DNA from: Desmodesmus armatus
Taxonomy: Eukaryota; Chlorophyta; Chlorophyceae; Sphaeropleales; Scenedesmaceae
Direction: 5' to 3'
Assembly (NCBI GenBank): GCA_007449985.2
Contig: VIIQ02000649.1
Location: 124,001 to 188,000, forward strand
Length of the DNA stretch: 64,000 bases
Shown: positions 25,001 through 35,160 of the stretch, in pieces
Position numbering within the stretch: position 1 is the first letter of the stretch
Layout: each line of letters starts with the position of its first letter
The notes under the pieces: model-generated
Seen by the model: only the letters and a program-made list of their open reading frames with translations
Told to the model about the DNA's origin: nothing
Database searches by the model: none
Made by a program: the position numbers and the translations under genes

Positions 25001-25444
25001 GCCCGGTGGCAGCCGGTCCCTGGGGTGGAGTGGATGTTTGACCTGAGGGGCAGCCTAGGGAGTACCCACTCAGTTGGGGGCAGTTTCGCGCGGCTGATGC
25101 CGGTGACTGCAGACCTTCCAAAGCACACAGTGCTGTTGATGTGTTGCCGTGGAGATGCATGTGACAACTGTCGCTGTAGTGTCATTTGGGTTACCAAGGA
25201 TGAATTGTGTCGGTGAACTCACTACCACCGCTGATGCTGCCACCGCCCGTGCTGCTGCCGCCGTCTGCTGCTGTTGCTGCAGATGGCCATTGTGTTGAGC
25301 CTCGAGTCAGTTGAGGAGTTCCTTGACTACTGGGGTGATGACACGGGCCACATCACCTGGCGCCTCACACCCAGTGAGGTCAAGGCCATACTGGGGCAGC
25401 GGGCAGACTTCAACAAGGAAACCATCTCAGCACTGCCGCTGTAG
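16012..25444 (+). CDS. COG4: Conserved oligomeric Golgi complex subunit 4
   Basis: COG4 is a core lobe A subunit of the tether that guides retrograde intra-Golgi vesicles and binds SNAREs. Exons: 16012-16218, 16443-16754, 17116-17258, 18068-18176, 18483-18683, 18977-19059, 19733-19935, 20225-20293, 20570-20673, 21135-21218, 21714-21801, 22016-22081, 22471-22578, 22944-23107, 23864-24058, 24632-24745 and 25283-25444. They total 2412 nt, in frame, 803 aa, close to human COG4 (about 785 aa). Family blocks: [20 protein letters not shown] near the N-terminus, [75 protein letters not shown] and a C-terminus with [20 protein letters not shown]. At least six introns contain decayed partial copies of the neighbouring exon (see findings). 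The exon 9 donor could lie 3 nt earlier. Confidence 0.93.
17730..18061 (+). repeat. CTCCCA-type microsatellite with two decayed copies of COG4 exon 4
   Basis: The tract of CTCCCA/CACTCC repeats is interrupted by two copies of the 5' part of exon 4, each with its own ctgcag acceptor. One starts at about 17820 and contains an in-frame TAG. The other starts at 17918 and runs about 60 bases before dissolving into a CTCCC tract. The functional copy starts at 18068. Confidence 0.85.
19203..19676 (+). repeat. Array of partial copies of COG4 exon 7 start
   Basis: At least six degraded copies of the exon 7 beginning (GCAGGTTGAGGCGCTGAT and following bases) lie upstream of the real exon at 19733. They begin near 19206, 19281, 19391, 19493, 19561 and 19641. 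The copy at 19281 extends through the [11 protein letters not shown] codons but has a short deletion. Others stop within about 30 bases. Confidence 0.8.
20715..20746 (+). repeat. Partial copy of COG4 exon 9 3' end
   Basis: This intronic stretch repeats the last about 30 coding bases of exon 9 (DMAIRIDEV) together with the GTGAG donor, with a few third-position changes. It lies about 45 bases downstream of the true donor at 20674. Confidence 0.75.
22407..22470 (+). repeat. Tandem duplication of the exon 13 acceptor region in COG4
   Basis: A 32-bp unit ending in gatgtgcag occurs twice back to back, placing two identical acceptor sites 32 bp apart. The second joins the exon in the correct frame. 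Confidence 0.85.
23194..23308. repeat. Near-perfect inverted repeat in a COG4 intron
   Basis: The left arm (about 23194-23247) and right arm (about 23254-23308) are reverse complements over about 54 bases, with a handful of mismatches and one or two single-base gaps. They are separated by a very short loop. As RNA from either strand it would form a long stem. It lies between COG4 exons 14 and 15. Confidence 0.85.
23448..23775 (+). repeat. Two decayed copies of COG4 exon 15
   Basis: Copy 1 starts after tctacag at 23448 and keeps the reading frame for about 33 codons ([17 protein letters not shown] and on to EVQLHWL), then diverges to a TGA at about 23570. Copy 2 starts near 23711, has small deletions and is out of frame. 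C/T-rich tracts precede each copy and the real exon at 23864. Confidence 0.85.
24895..25100 (+). repeat. Copies of COG4 exon 16 3' end plus flanking intron
   Basis: The 3' end of exon 16 (GGGACAAGTTTGCTCGGCTG, donor gtatgc) recurs almost exactly at about 24897-24926 with similar following intron sequence, and as a weaker copy at about 25073-25100. The unit spans about 170 bp and includes a TGGTGGTGG-rich piece. Confidence 0.75.
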
Positions 25445-28290
25445 TTGTTTTGCATTGTTCTGCTTTCACGTGGTACATGCTAAGTATCTCAAGATCCTTG
25501 TTGCAGACGGTGTTGTTGGCATCAGCTTGCGGACAGTGCACTGCTGGCAGCAGCCACAACTGGGTGGGAACTTCCTCTGCCTGGAGGGGCGCTGGTGTGA
25601 ACAGCATACCATTTGTTGAACTGCACCTTTTGCGACTGTGTGGCACCTGTTTGAACGCAGCTGGGACTGATGCGGTGTCACTTGGTGGTGGGTGTGGAGG
25701 TGTGTCGCAACGAGCAGACTTCGAGAAAGAAAGAAGACACTATGTCAGCCTGCTGATGTGACCAACGTGTCGAGAATCCCCAAGACTTGGTATACCCATC
25801 CACCAACATGCACGTCATGGCTTTACTACTTTCATTTCTTACAAAAACAACCGTGCATGGCATGGCACTACTACTGGCAACCCTAGCAGACTGCCACAAG
25901 GCTTGTTCGGCAAGTAACAACTGCAGCGTGCCCTGGCAACGCAAACTGGGCTGAAAGTAGAGAGGGTGGCAACTGCACCTCATGAGCCAAAATGCAACAG
26001 TATCAACAGAATCGCACACCCAACAACCACCACTACTTGCGCAAAGTGCAAGCCACGCCATGCGGAGCGGCCTGCAAAGTGAGGCTTGTAGCCGTCACGC
26101 TGCGACTGCACACCAGACTGCTGGAATATCTACACACATCCAATGCAGGCGAGGCAAGATGCAGCAGCCGCTGTGGGGCACTGTCATGTGTTGCCAACAT
26201 CAAGCCGCGTGTGTCCCAGCAGCAGTTTCTGTGCGGCATCCAGACAAGGGGCAACTTCTGCAGTTGCTTGCTGGCGCCCATGCTGTACCCCATGCACCCA
26301 CACCATTTCCTCACTCACACACATATACACATACCGACAGCCCACTGCGTTGCCACAGGCCGTGATACTGCCTCCAACACATTTCAACAAAGCTGACAGG
26401 GACTCTCAGACCACACAAAGCAACTGGACCTCTCTGCAACACATGAGTCGCGCCTACACTGCCTGCATTGGACTTGTCCTGCGGCTTCAGCACCCAAATA
26501 GTCCGGACGCAGCCCGCCTACATGCATGGTGACAACCTGCTCCCCACAGGCCACTTACGACGGTCTGCCCTGCGTCTTGTTGCGACCACAAAAGGGTGGC
26601 AATACGTGTAATTGGCAAAATTACACGTATTGCCACTTACACGTATTGCCACTACTCCTAAGGCCACCAACATGCTGCACGGTCAAGCCCACCGCCTGGC
26701 CTGACTTTTGACGGTAGTAGCACCCAAACGGTGTTGCTTTCGGCAAACACCAGGCGTCACCGACAAGCATGCAGCAAAAAACAACAGCAGGATCAGCTGG
26801 AGGCCTGGGCGTCTACTTAACTACATAGTATGCCTCAAGCAACTTGCTGCTGAGGACACTCTAGCACTGCTGTACATAGTTGCCATACAGGAACTGCATG
26901 GCTACTAGCAAGAGTGTCAGCCCTAACCCCATGGACGTCTGAAGTCAAAGCTCAACCCTCAACACCGCGCACATACACACACGAGCTCGCTGTGACATGC
27001 AGTCCAAAGCTGCCACCGCACTAAGCCTCCCCCCACATCATAAGCAGCTGATGCAAACAGGTGGGCCCTTACAGGGCCCTACAGCGCTACACTCGTCAGT
27101 GGGGAAGAACCCGAAATAAATACAGATAAGCCGCCAACTGTAATACACACCCCTTCAGCAAGAGACCACAACAAGAGACCACAGCACAACCATATGTGCA
27201 CACACAAACACACACAAGCCTGGCTGCTGATAGTAGTGCCAAGCAGTCACCACCCCGGCGGCTCTGCACCTGATAGATAGGCGCCACATGTTCGAGATGC
27301 ACGCTGCCAGCAAGCCAGCAGCGTACGGTGCCATCATATGAGGAGTCAAACCCGCTACTTCCTCCGTATCACCACGGTGGTGCTTCAACACCAGCTGTGG
27401 GTCATACAGTAGCACCATATATAGAACGCAGCCCATTGTGCAACACGGTGACTGCCGGGCAGCAGGATCGCAGAGCAGCAAATCGCGTGTCTCATTCACC
27501 CAGTAGTAGTACCCACCCCGTGCAAAACTGTGTGTGCCTGGCACAGACAGTGCGTGTGCCGGACACACAGCCACAGCCTGGGTGTGGTAAATCACTGCTG
27601 TGGCACAGGCAAGCAGGTGCAACATCATGTTGCGCCCCCAATTAACAACACATGCTGCGCATCACCACCAAGCACTGTGCAAATGCTCAGCTAGCCAACA
27701 CGTTGGTGGGGTGTTGCCCCGCTGCTCCTTTCTAGGCAGCACAAACCAACTCTGTGCTGTGCTGCACACATGCCAACAAGCTCACAACATATAGTATGTG
27801 GCACTGCTTGCCCAGTAGAAGTACACACTCCAGCCACGCCATACTGACGCAGACACAGAGACAGCCACAAAGCACCACTCACAAGCATGCACAAAGGTGC
27901 GACAAGGCCCTAGCACACATAACGCCGTGCATGCGCAAGAGCTCGCACACCGTGTGCTGAGCTGCTCACGCATGTCGAAGTGCACTGCACAACGCTGCCT
28001 TACGCAACACCAGCAAGCAGCTACATCATCCAGCTAGAGGCCACTTCCTCGGCAACATACCGGCATTCTATGCAGTGTGACAACCTTGGCATGCAGATCA
28101 CGCCACCGTGAAAACGGAGGATCCGCGCAGCAAGCGACGGTAGCAGTCGTACTTGCTGTGTGTCCGGGCACCCCCACTGCTGCAGCACGCACCACTCAAA
28201 AGGCTCACAAGCACTAGGGGGGGTGCTTGTGTACCCCTAGTGCAAGCTCCTAGCCATTTCAACAAACCCTTCATTCGCCCCTTGCCCCAT
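25445..28290. other. Long convergent intergenic region, no gene recognised
   Basis: About 2.8 kb separate the stops of COG4 (+) and the transporter-LicD gene (-). Open frames here are short and mutually overlapping and match nothing I know. I see a palindromic repeat at 26596-26652 and small hairpins near 28206. Both 3' UTRs and possibly a non-coding RNA could lie here. Confidence 0.45.
26596..26652. repeat. Perfect 16-bp hairpin with an extra direct copy of one arm
   Basis: Bases 26596-26611 are the exact reverse complement of 26621-26636 (loop of 9). The right arm is repeated immediately at 26637-26652. Confidence 0.9.
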
Positions 28291-31200
28291 TCACCCCCAG
28301 AGTGCAGACCTGCGCTTGCAGCGCTTTTCCCGCTCCCTGTAAGGCATCCCACCCCAGGCGCCCAGTGACAGCTTTTCAACCATTGCCTGCACCATTTTGT
28401 TGGCGTCTGGGGTCTTGATCCAGGCTCCGTGGTTGCGCTTCTGTGGTGCATCGGGAATGCGCCAGTTGGGGCCATACACAGTGTCCAGGAACCTGCAGGA
28501 CGATTGTCAGCACACAGGCCGTTGGTCAGCACGGGTCCCGTTCAGACCTCTCCATCGACTACTATTATGATACCACAGGAGTTGTCTATCAGCATGGATA
28601 CAACAAGCTGATGGTGATGACATAATGAGCTCAGCAGGGCAGGATGGTGCACTCAACTGAACAGACACATCAGCACACAAGCCGCACGATACACATGGCT
28701 GCTCCCTGTGACACATGCTAAAGCTGCATGCAGAAGTGTTTGTTACATGCAGGCCGGCATGGGGTCAGCACAGAGCGCCGCCTGCACACTCACTCGTCCT
28801 GGTCCGAAGGAGTAGGGAACCAGCGGTCGTTGATAGGAGCCCCCCTGGTCCCAGGCTTGGTGTGGAAGGGCTTGGTGGCCGAGTGAATGCACCAACGGCG
28901 CGTCGACTCTGCGTTAGCTTGCTGCTGCAAGGTGCATGGGTTGATGGCTTGTGCTGGCTTGGCATGCACGTGTGCATCCCAGGGGGTGGCCAGGATGGCA
29001 GTTGTGTTGAGGCGGGTGCGCTTCCTGCAATCCTGCACGCTGCCATCCACTGGCCACATGGGCCAGAAATCCGCATCTGCAACAAACGCCAACGGCAGCA
29101 GCAGGAGAGCAAGTAGAAAAAGTCTCAGAAGCAGCCATGCAAGACCCAGCCCGAGTCTGTCATGTGCAGCGGGATGCCTAGTGTGTGCCACCACATACCA
29201 TGTGTGTCTGCACCATCCAACAGCAGAAGATTGACAGCCCAGGGCAGCATGCATGGGGTGTGAAACAGGCGTCTGAATGTCAAGAAAGGCCGACCCAGTG
29301 CTCACTCACAAATAGGGATCGTCAGCTTCATCTTGGCTGTCCACTTGGTAGGCTCCTTCACAATGGCAGCCTGGAAGTCTGGCGAGGGGTGGTGGATGTG
29401 TGGGCACATCTTCCACCACCCCATGCCCCTCTCAGCCTGATGCCACACCACGTAGCCGTGACGCCACAGCTCCTCCTTTGTGGTGTTGAGCTCCAAAAAC
29501 TGCAGCAGCAGTGAAAGCACGCACAAGAGTGAGCGGGTGCATGATTGAGAAAGGAATGAACATTTGCGCCTACAAAAGACTACATCAAGCAGCACAGCCC
29601 AAGAATGTGCCCCCCCCCCCCCAACGACCGCCCGTCCTGCTGGTACGAAACACTTCTGCCAGCCACTTGGCCTCCCGCTATGAGCCTGTGTTTTGGTCAA
29701 CTTGCAAACAACAACCGCTGGCCCCATGTTGCTCTGTGAGACTCGCTTTGTTGGGTTTTGAACATCAACCCCTGGCTCCTGTGCTGCGCTGTTTGGTGCA
29801 AGGACGCAACACGGGAGCCAGAGGTTGAGGACCAACCCGAAAAAGCCACAGGCACATTTAAAGCGTAAGACACACCTCCCACCCTCCCCCCTCAGCAAAC
29901 CCTACCCCACCAGCTCAAACCCTTAGACCCTCAGACAAAACAGCAAGCCACCCACCTGCAAGGCCAGCGGAGTCAACCCAAGGTCAATATCCTCTGTGTG
30001 TGGCAGGATGGTTTTGTTGCGCAGCGCTCCAATCGCACTCCCAAACACCACCACATACTCATCTTGCAGGCACTTAGATGCCAAGAAGTCATCAAGGAAG
30101 CTGAGCATCTGGTAGTTCAAGTACGCGCAGCACGAGGTGTTGTGCACCGTGCAGGACGGATCCTGCGAGCACTGCATCACCGGGCAGCCCCATGTATGCA
30201 TGCGCGCAAGGTCCGTAGCAAGGCAGGTCGGCTCGAAAGGCGGCAGCACCATCATCGGAGCATCCGTAACGGGGCCGAGAGGCTTGAAGCTCGGGCGGGC
30301 CCTGGGCACAACTGGGGGAGTGATGGTCCTACTGGTCTCGAGGTCACGTGTTGTCTCAACAGCAGTGTGAAGTCCGGACTTTGGAGACGTCGCTTGGTTG
30401 ATGAGCAGCGCGATTGTTACTGCTGCCAGCACACCCCAGAGGACCTTTCCTGCACGGCCCTGCGGCTCCTGCGAGGATTTGCCTGAGGCCATAGCTGCTC
30501 GTGCGCGCTGGAGCTGGAGTGTCGCCAGCATCGCGCAGATGCAGCCGCAGTAGAACAGCAGCACAGGCGGGTCGTGCAGGATGGAGTAGCTGATGCCGGC
30601 GGAGAAGAGGCTGGCGACACACGAGGCGTAGACCTTGACGATGTTGCCAAACCGTTTGATGATGAGAGCCTGCAGCAACACAAGGCAAAGCAACACCAAA
30701 AAAGTTGCGATGCATTTCTGAGCAGATGCAGGCCAACAAAGGTGTGGAAGGCTGAATCTAGCACACCCTGCAAGTCGATCAAACCAGCTCACAGTACACA
30801 CAGCTCCACCGCTTGACACAACCTGCAGATGGCGCCATGTACATGCTAGCTGCCATGCCTGGCGCTGTGTTGACTGTGCAGCACACCTGCTCCCCCAAGT
30901 ACAACACATGCTGCATCACAGATGCTGGCCATCCCCCTGTGGGCACGGCCAGTCTCAAAACAGGACAGCAAGTCCCAACAGCGCACCAACTCACCGTCAC
31001 CAGGCCCATGAAAGCCAGTCCCACAACATTCACCCAGTGGCTGGCCCTCATGTCATCATATGTGCTGAGGGAGGTCTGGCTGTGCAGGATGCAGAACAGT
31101 CCGTTGAGCAGCGTGCCGGAGGCATATAGCCGCATGTTCTGCAGATTGAGGGACTCCTGTCCGTACGTAGCGCTGTAGTTCATCACCCACTCTGTGTACA

Positions 31201-32230
31201 CTGCTGCTACTGCTGATAGCACAGCCACAAGGGCCATCAGTGCGACACCGTGCCACCAGCTGGCGTTGACAGGCACTGCTGATGCTGCTTCGTCTGCTGT
31301 GGAGGTGGCGTACTGGCCGATGCAGATGCCGGTGAACAGCAGGAACAGGCTGCTGACTGCCTGGCGGTTGAGGGCCTTGTCGAGCAGAAGGTAGCTCAGC
31401 ACGCATGTCGTAATGACCTTGAGGTCGGACAGCAGCGTGTAGGTGTGTGCTGACATGATCCTCAACGCATAAAACGACAGGCTGCGCAGGACACAGCAGG
31501 CAGAGCAGCACAGAAGGGTGAGCTGCTGCTTAGGGTTTGAGCAAAGCTGCACTGCTGGTGGGGGAGGAGTGGGCACTGCAATGTGCTGTGCACATGGGGA
31601 GCAGGTGGGCGTGTCACACAATTGAACTTTGCAATCTAGGAGGCTGGCACCAGACGTGGTGAAGGTTTCAACACCTTCAAACATATATTGCAGCTGCCCG
31701 ATGACGTGCCACATTACACTGGGTGAGCGCAGTGTTGCAGGCTGGCCCTGCAGTGCATTCAGGTGGTAGCTCTGTCCTGTTCTGCATGCATCCAGTGCCT
31801 CGTTCCTACGCGCTGCATGTACTTACTTGTTTGTGATGAAGTAGCACACTGCTGGCACTGCAAACACCAGCATCGCCTTCGCCCAGGCTGCCACCCCCAA
31901 CCACCAGGTCCTGCCAAACTGCTGCTGATGGCACTTGATGTGTGATGGCAGCCACCAGCTGCCACAACGGGGTTTGTAACCATCTGTATCATCTGTGCTC
32001 AAGGCTTTGTAATCCCGAGCACGTCTGCACTCCCAGAAGTAGAAAGAGCTGGCAGTGAGGAGCTTCAGGGCCTCTGCCAAGAACAGCAGCTTTGAGCTGG
32101 GGGGGTTGTTTGCGAAGAAGCGATAGTTGTAGGCGACGATAACGGTGTCAGTGGTATATACCGCACATAACGCGGCTGCGAGAATGTAGATGAGAAGGCC
32201 CCCACTGGCCCCCACTGCTGCAGCAGACAT
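28291..32230 (-). CDS. Nucleotide-sugar transporter fused to LicD/fukutin-type transferase
   Basis: Exons read on the minus strand: 32230-31827, 31481-30995, 30669-29956, 29499-29310, 29076-28794 and 28492-28291. They total 2280 nt, in frame, 759 aa. Residues 1 to about 370 form a multi-pass UDP-Gal/CMP-sialic-acid-type transporter: LLFLAEALKLLTASSFYF, LSFYALRIMSAHTYTLLSDL and the signature ALIIKRFGNIVKVYASCVAS. A further hydrophobic segment (VLWGVLAAVTIALLI) precedes a Pro-rich linker and a LicD/fukutin domain: GSAIGALRNKTILPH, the acidic pair EDIDLG (about 523-528), IPIYADFWPMWP and, at the start of the last exon, FLDTVYGPNWRIPD. LicD/fukutin enzymes transfer phospho-sugar or phosphocholine-type groups. 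Both halves sit in one uninterrupted exon (30669-29956), so the fusion does not depend on a splice guess. Substrates are unknown. Golgi location is inferred. Confidence 0.87.
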
Positions 32231-32564
32231 GATGCTACCTACAACAGCTCATTCAGCCCTCATTGGCCCCTGGAAAATCGTTGCAACCACAAGACGTACA
32301 GACGAGGCTCAGGATGTTGAAATCAGCGCATGCAGTCCAACAGCCTCAACCGAATTTTGACTGACGTTCCAGCCGTGTTCAAGGAGTTGTACGAAGGCGT
32401 GCAGTATTTTTTTCACATCAAATGATCAGCAGAACGACTTGCATCTTCCCTGAAGCACACAGCCAGGCAGTAGCCACGTGCCAAGTCTGACCGGGAAATC
32501 AGACAAGTATACAGCAGGACAAGTTACACGCATGGCGCTTACAAGGGTTCCAACTCATACATAC
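32231..32564. promoter_or_regulatory. Promoter of the transporter-LicD gene and 3' UTR of the upstream gene
   Basis: This 334-bp spacer lies between two genes arranged head-to-tail on the minus strand. It includes TTACA at 32524-32528, which reads TGTAA about 40 nt past the stop of the coiled-coil membrane protein gene. The T-rich stretch near 32407 is otherwise unremarkable. Confidence 0.4.
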
Positions 32565-34739
32565 TCAATTGGCATTGCCGCCCATGCGCTTGACGATGCC
32601 ATTGCTGAATGCCGCTTCCAGCGCTGCAGCTGCAAACCCAAACACCAGCATGCTTTGCGCTGCATACAATGCACATGTGCCAATCACCTGCACACTGAAC
32701 ACATCACCTGCAACAGCAAATCAAAGCATGGCAGCCACGTGTTTTCTGCAAAGTATCCGTGCCTCACCGGGTGTGTTGGGGTGACACCCCCAATGTGTTG
32801 GGGTGACACCCCCAATGTGATGCTATACTTGAAGCTCCGCCGGATCATAATGACAGAGCCAGCCCTACCGCGCACAACTTCAAGGAGAGTAACGGTGCAA
32901 ACCACTGGCGCTGCACGGTGCCTTACTCCATGCCCGCCTTGCATGCATGCATACATATGTATGGTGTACACAATACTGCCAGCTGCTGTGCCATGAAAAC
33001 ACTACACATTGGCCCATGCAGTAGACGTGCTCACCTGACTCTGCAGAGTACTGGATGACATCTGAAGCTCCCAGCGCCTTGACCAACGCAAAGGCCGCCA
33101 CTGCACCACCCCGCAGCTGCAAGGGCACCGTGCAGCACAGGAGAGCACAGCACAACCTGCGTCAGCCTGGCCAAAATGGGTGCTCATACATCCCTCCCCA
33201 TTGTTCACTGCCGTAAAGCATTTTGCAGGATGCACGCTCACACCATATGTTTCCTTGAGCGGTGCATGCTATGTAATTACTGAGGACCAGCGATTCCACA
33301 ACTGTGGCCAACGATGCTCAGACAACAGTTTGAATATTGAAACATTAGGCCTGCTGCACACATGACGTGCGCCATCACTTCAAAACCCCATCACTCGCTA
33401 CCACCCCCACCTGCAAGTTGTCAGCATCCTGCCGCACGGCGTATCTATACGTCACGCCAAACAGCACGCAGCCTGCCACTGCAGCCCCCAGAGACAGTAG
33501 GCCCTGCAGGCCAGAGGGGGCCGCCGACAGTAGGAAGAACGGCAGGTAGCCCGCAAGGCCGCCTGCTGCTGCCACTGCTGCTGCTTTGCCTGACTCCTTA
33601 CGCTCGCCATCCTGAGAACAAGGCATGCAGGACCAACAACACCAAGGCAGTCATGATGTGCAAAAGGACGTCAGTGAGTAAATTGATGAGCTAATGGCGC
33701 TGCAAGCGGACACTACCGCTGATGCTGTCGGGTACGCTACAAGCGGTCAGCAGTGCGCCCTGCTCAGAATGGCTGCATCTTTCAAGCTGAAGCAGGAGGG
33801 CAAGCAACAAGCTTGCTGCTGAAACCGTCGCCATCACCGCCGCTGCTGCTGCCGCTGCTGCTGCAAACAACTGCTGAGCAGTCAGGATTGTCGGGACCCC
33901 CTAGCTTTCTCCTTACAACAGCGCATCACACACTTGTCTCCACTGGTCCCTGTGTACGCCCGCCCTTGTTCCCGCACCTGCCCCAGCTCCTGCTGCAGCA
34001 GTGTCTGTTGCCGCTTGGCTGAATTGAACTCCAGCTCAGCGGCTTCCATCATACGTTCAGCTGCTGCAACCTCTGCCTCAGCCAGTATCTGGTCTGCTCG
34101 CTGGCGTGCGTTGGCTGCAGCTGCTGCGTCTTGCTCTGCTGCTGCTGCTAGGGCGTCCTGCACAGCCCCAGCACACAACAGCATTCCGTCCAGGTGTAGT
34201 TTGTGGCAGTGCAATTTGATAATGCCAGGCAGCGGAGTTGCGCTATGACAAAAAAAGTGTGAGGATGGTGTGTCAAGTAGCACGCGTGCTTCCACAGCCT
34301 GGGATGTGCTTGTGTCATGTGTTGGGAGCTTGGGTGCTGTCACAGGAGGTGGGTGAGTTGTGGATGTGTCAACATATGGCTCTATGACAAGCCCGTGAAC
34401 GTGAGGCATTCGCCGCCTTGTCTATAGAGCCACAGGGTGACGCATCCACAACCCACCCCACCTCCTACCTACGTGCACACCAACTACATGACTAGACTAC
34501 ATCAATGGTTCGGCAAACCATTCATGGTCGGCAATCATGGTCATTCATGGTTATCCATGGTCAAGCTCAGCACCCACCTTCATAATGTTCTCTAGCTCTT
34601 TCTCAGCTGCCTTTGCCTTTTCCAGCCGCACCACTGCTGCCTCATACCGCTTGAGCTGTGCTGCTGCCTCAGGGTCACTAGACAGTGCCTGACGGGCAAG
34701 GTCTGCCAGACCGGCCTCCAGGGCTACAGCTTCCAGCAT
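32565..34739 (-). CDS. Coiled-coil membrane protein of plastid type, function unknown (5' end unresolved)
   Basis: Confident exons on the minus strand: 34739-34578, 34157-33978, 33611-33411, 33116-33035 and 32707-32565. They join in frame. The first two encode an Ala/Glu-rich coiled coil (AAEKELENIMK, QRADQILAEAEVAAAERMME). The rest encodes hydrophobic segments with GGLAGYLPFFLLSAAPSGLQ, then RYAVRQDADNLQLRGGAVAA and a C-terminal helix near AAQSMLVFGFAAAALE. The RYAVR...DN.QLRGG pattern recalls an uncharacterised plant and cyanobacterial chloroplast membrane protein family, so plastid location is inferred. A further coiled-coil exon (EEVEQQYAVQLERMQLT) seems to end at 35075 (donor gtaaat). 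Its phase does not join the exon at 34739 directly, so at least one exon is missing from the model and the start is not found. Confidence 0.68.
32773..32816. repeat. Tandem 22-bp repeat, each unit palindromic
   Basis: Two identical 22-bp units (GTGTTGGGGTGACACCCCCAAT) stand back to back. Each contains TTGGGG/CCCCCAA inverted arms around a GTGACAC core. They lie in the last intron of the coiled-coil membrane protein gene. Confidence 0.9.
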
Positions 34740-35160
34740 CTGCAGCAGCAATAAGGTCACAGGTGAAAATAGATTTTGCGTGCACAAGGTTGTCAGGTTG
34801 TTGCAGTTGAGCTGCCAAGCTGGCATGTCATGCAAGCACAAACACGGGGCATGGGCCTGACTAAACGAGAAACCTTCTCCTGAGGACGAAATGAGGAAAG
34901 CTTTTGGTTATTAGGTGCCCTGCAGCAGTGGTAGTATGCACTAACAGGACCGCTGCAGCAGCACCAGCAGCAATGGTCACAGGTGCAAATGGCAGCAAGG
35001 AGACATTCCAGACATTCCAGACAACATGCATCTGGGATACACAGGGGCGCGGAGTTGTATGACCTATGATTTACCTTGTCAGTTGCATCCTCTCCAGCTG
35101 CACGGCGTACTGCTGCTCCACCTCTTCTGCTGATGCTGCCAGGGTGGCATCCCTTCACTT

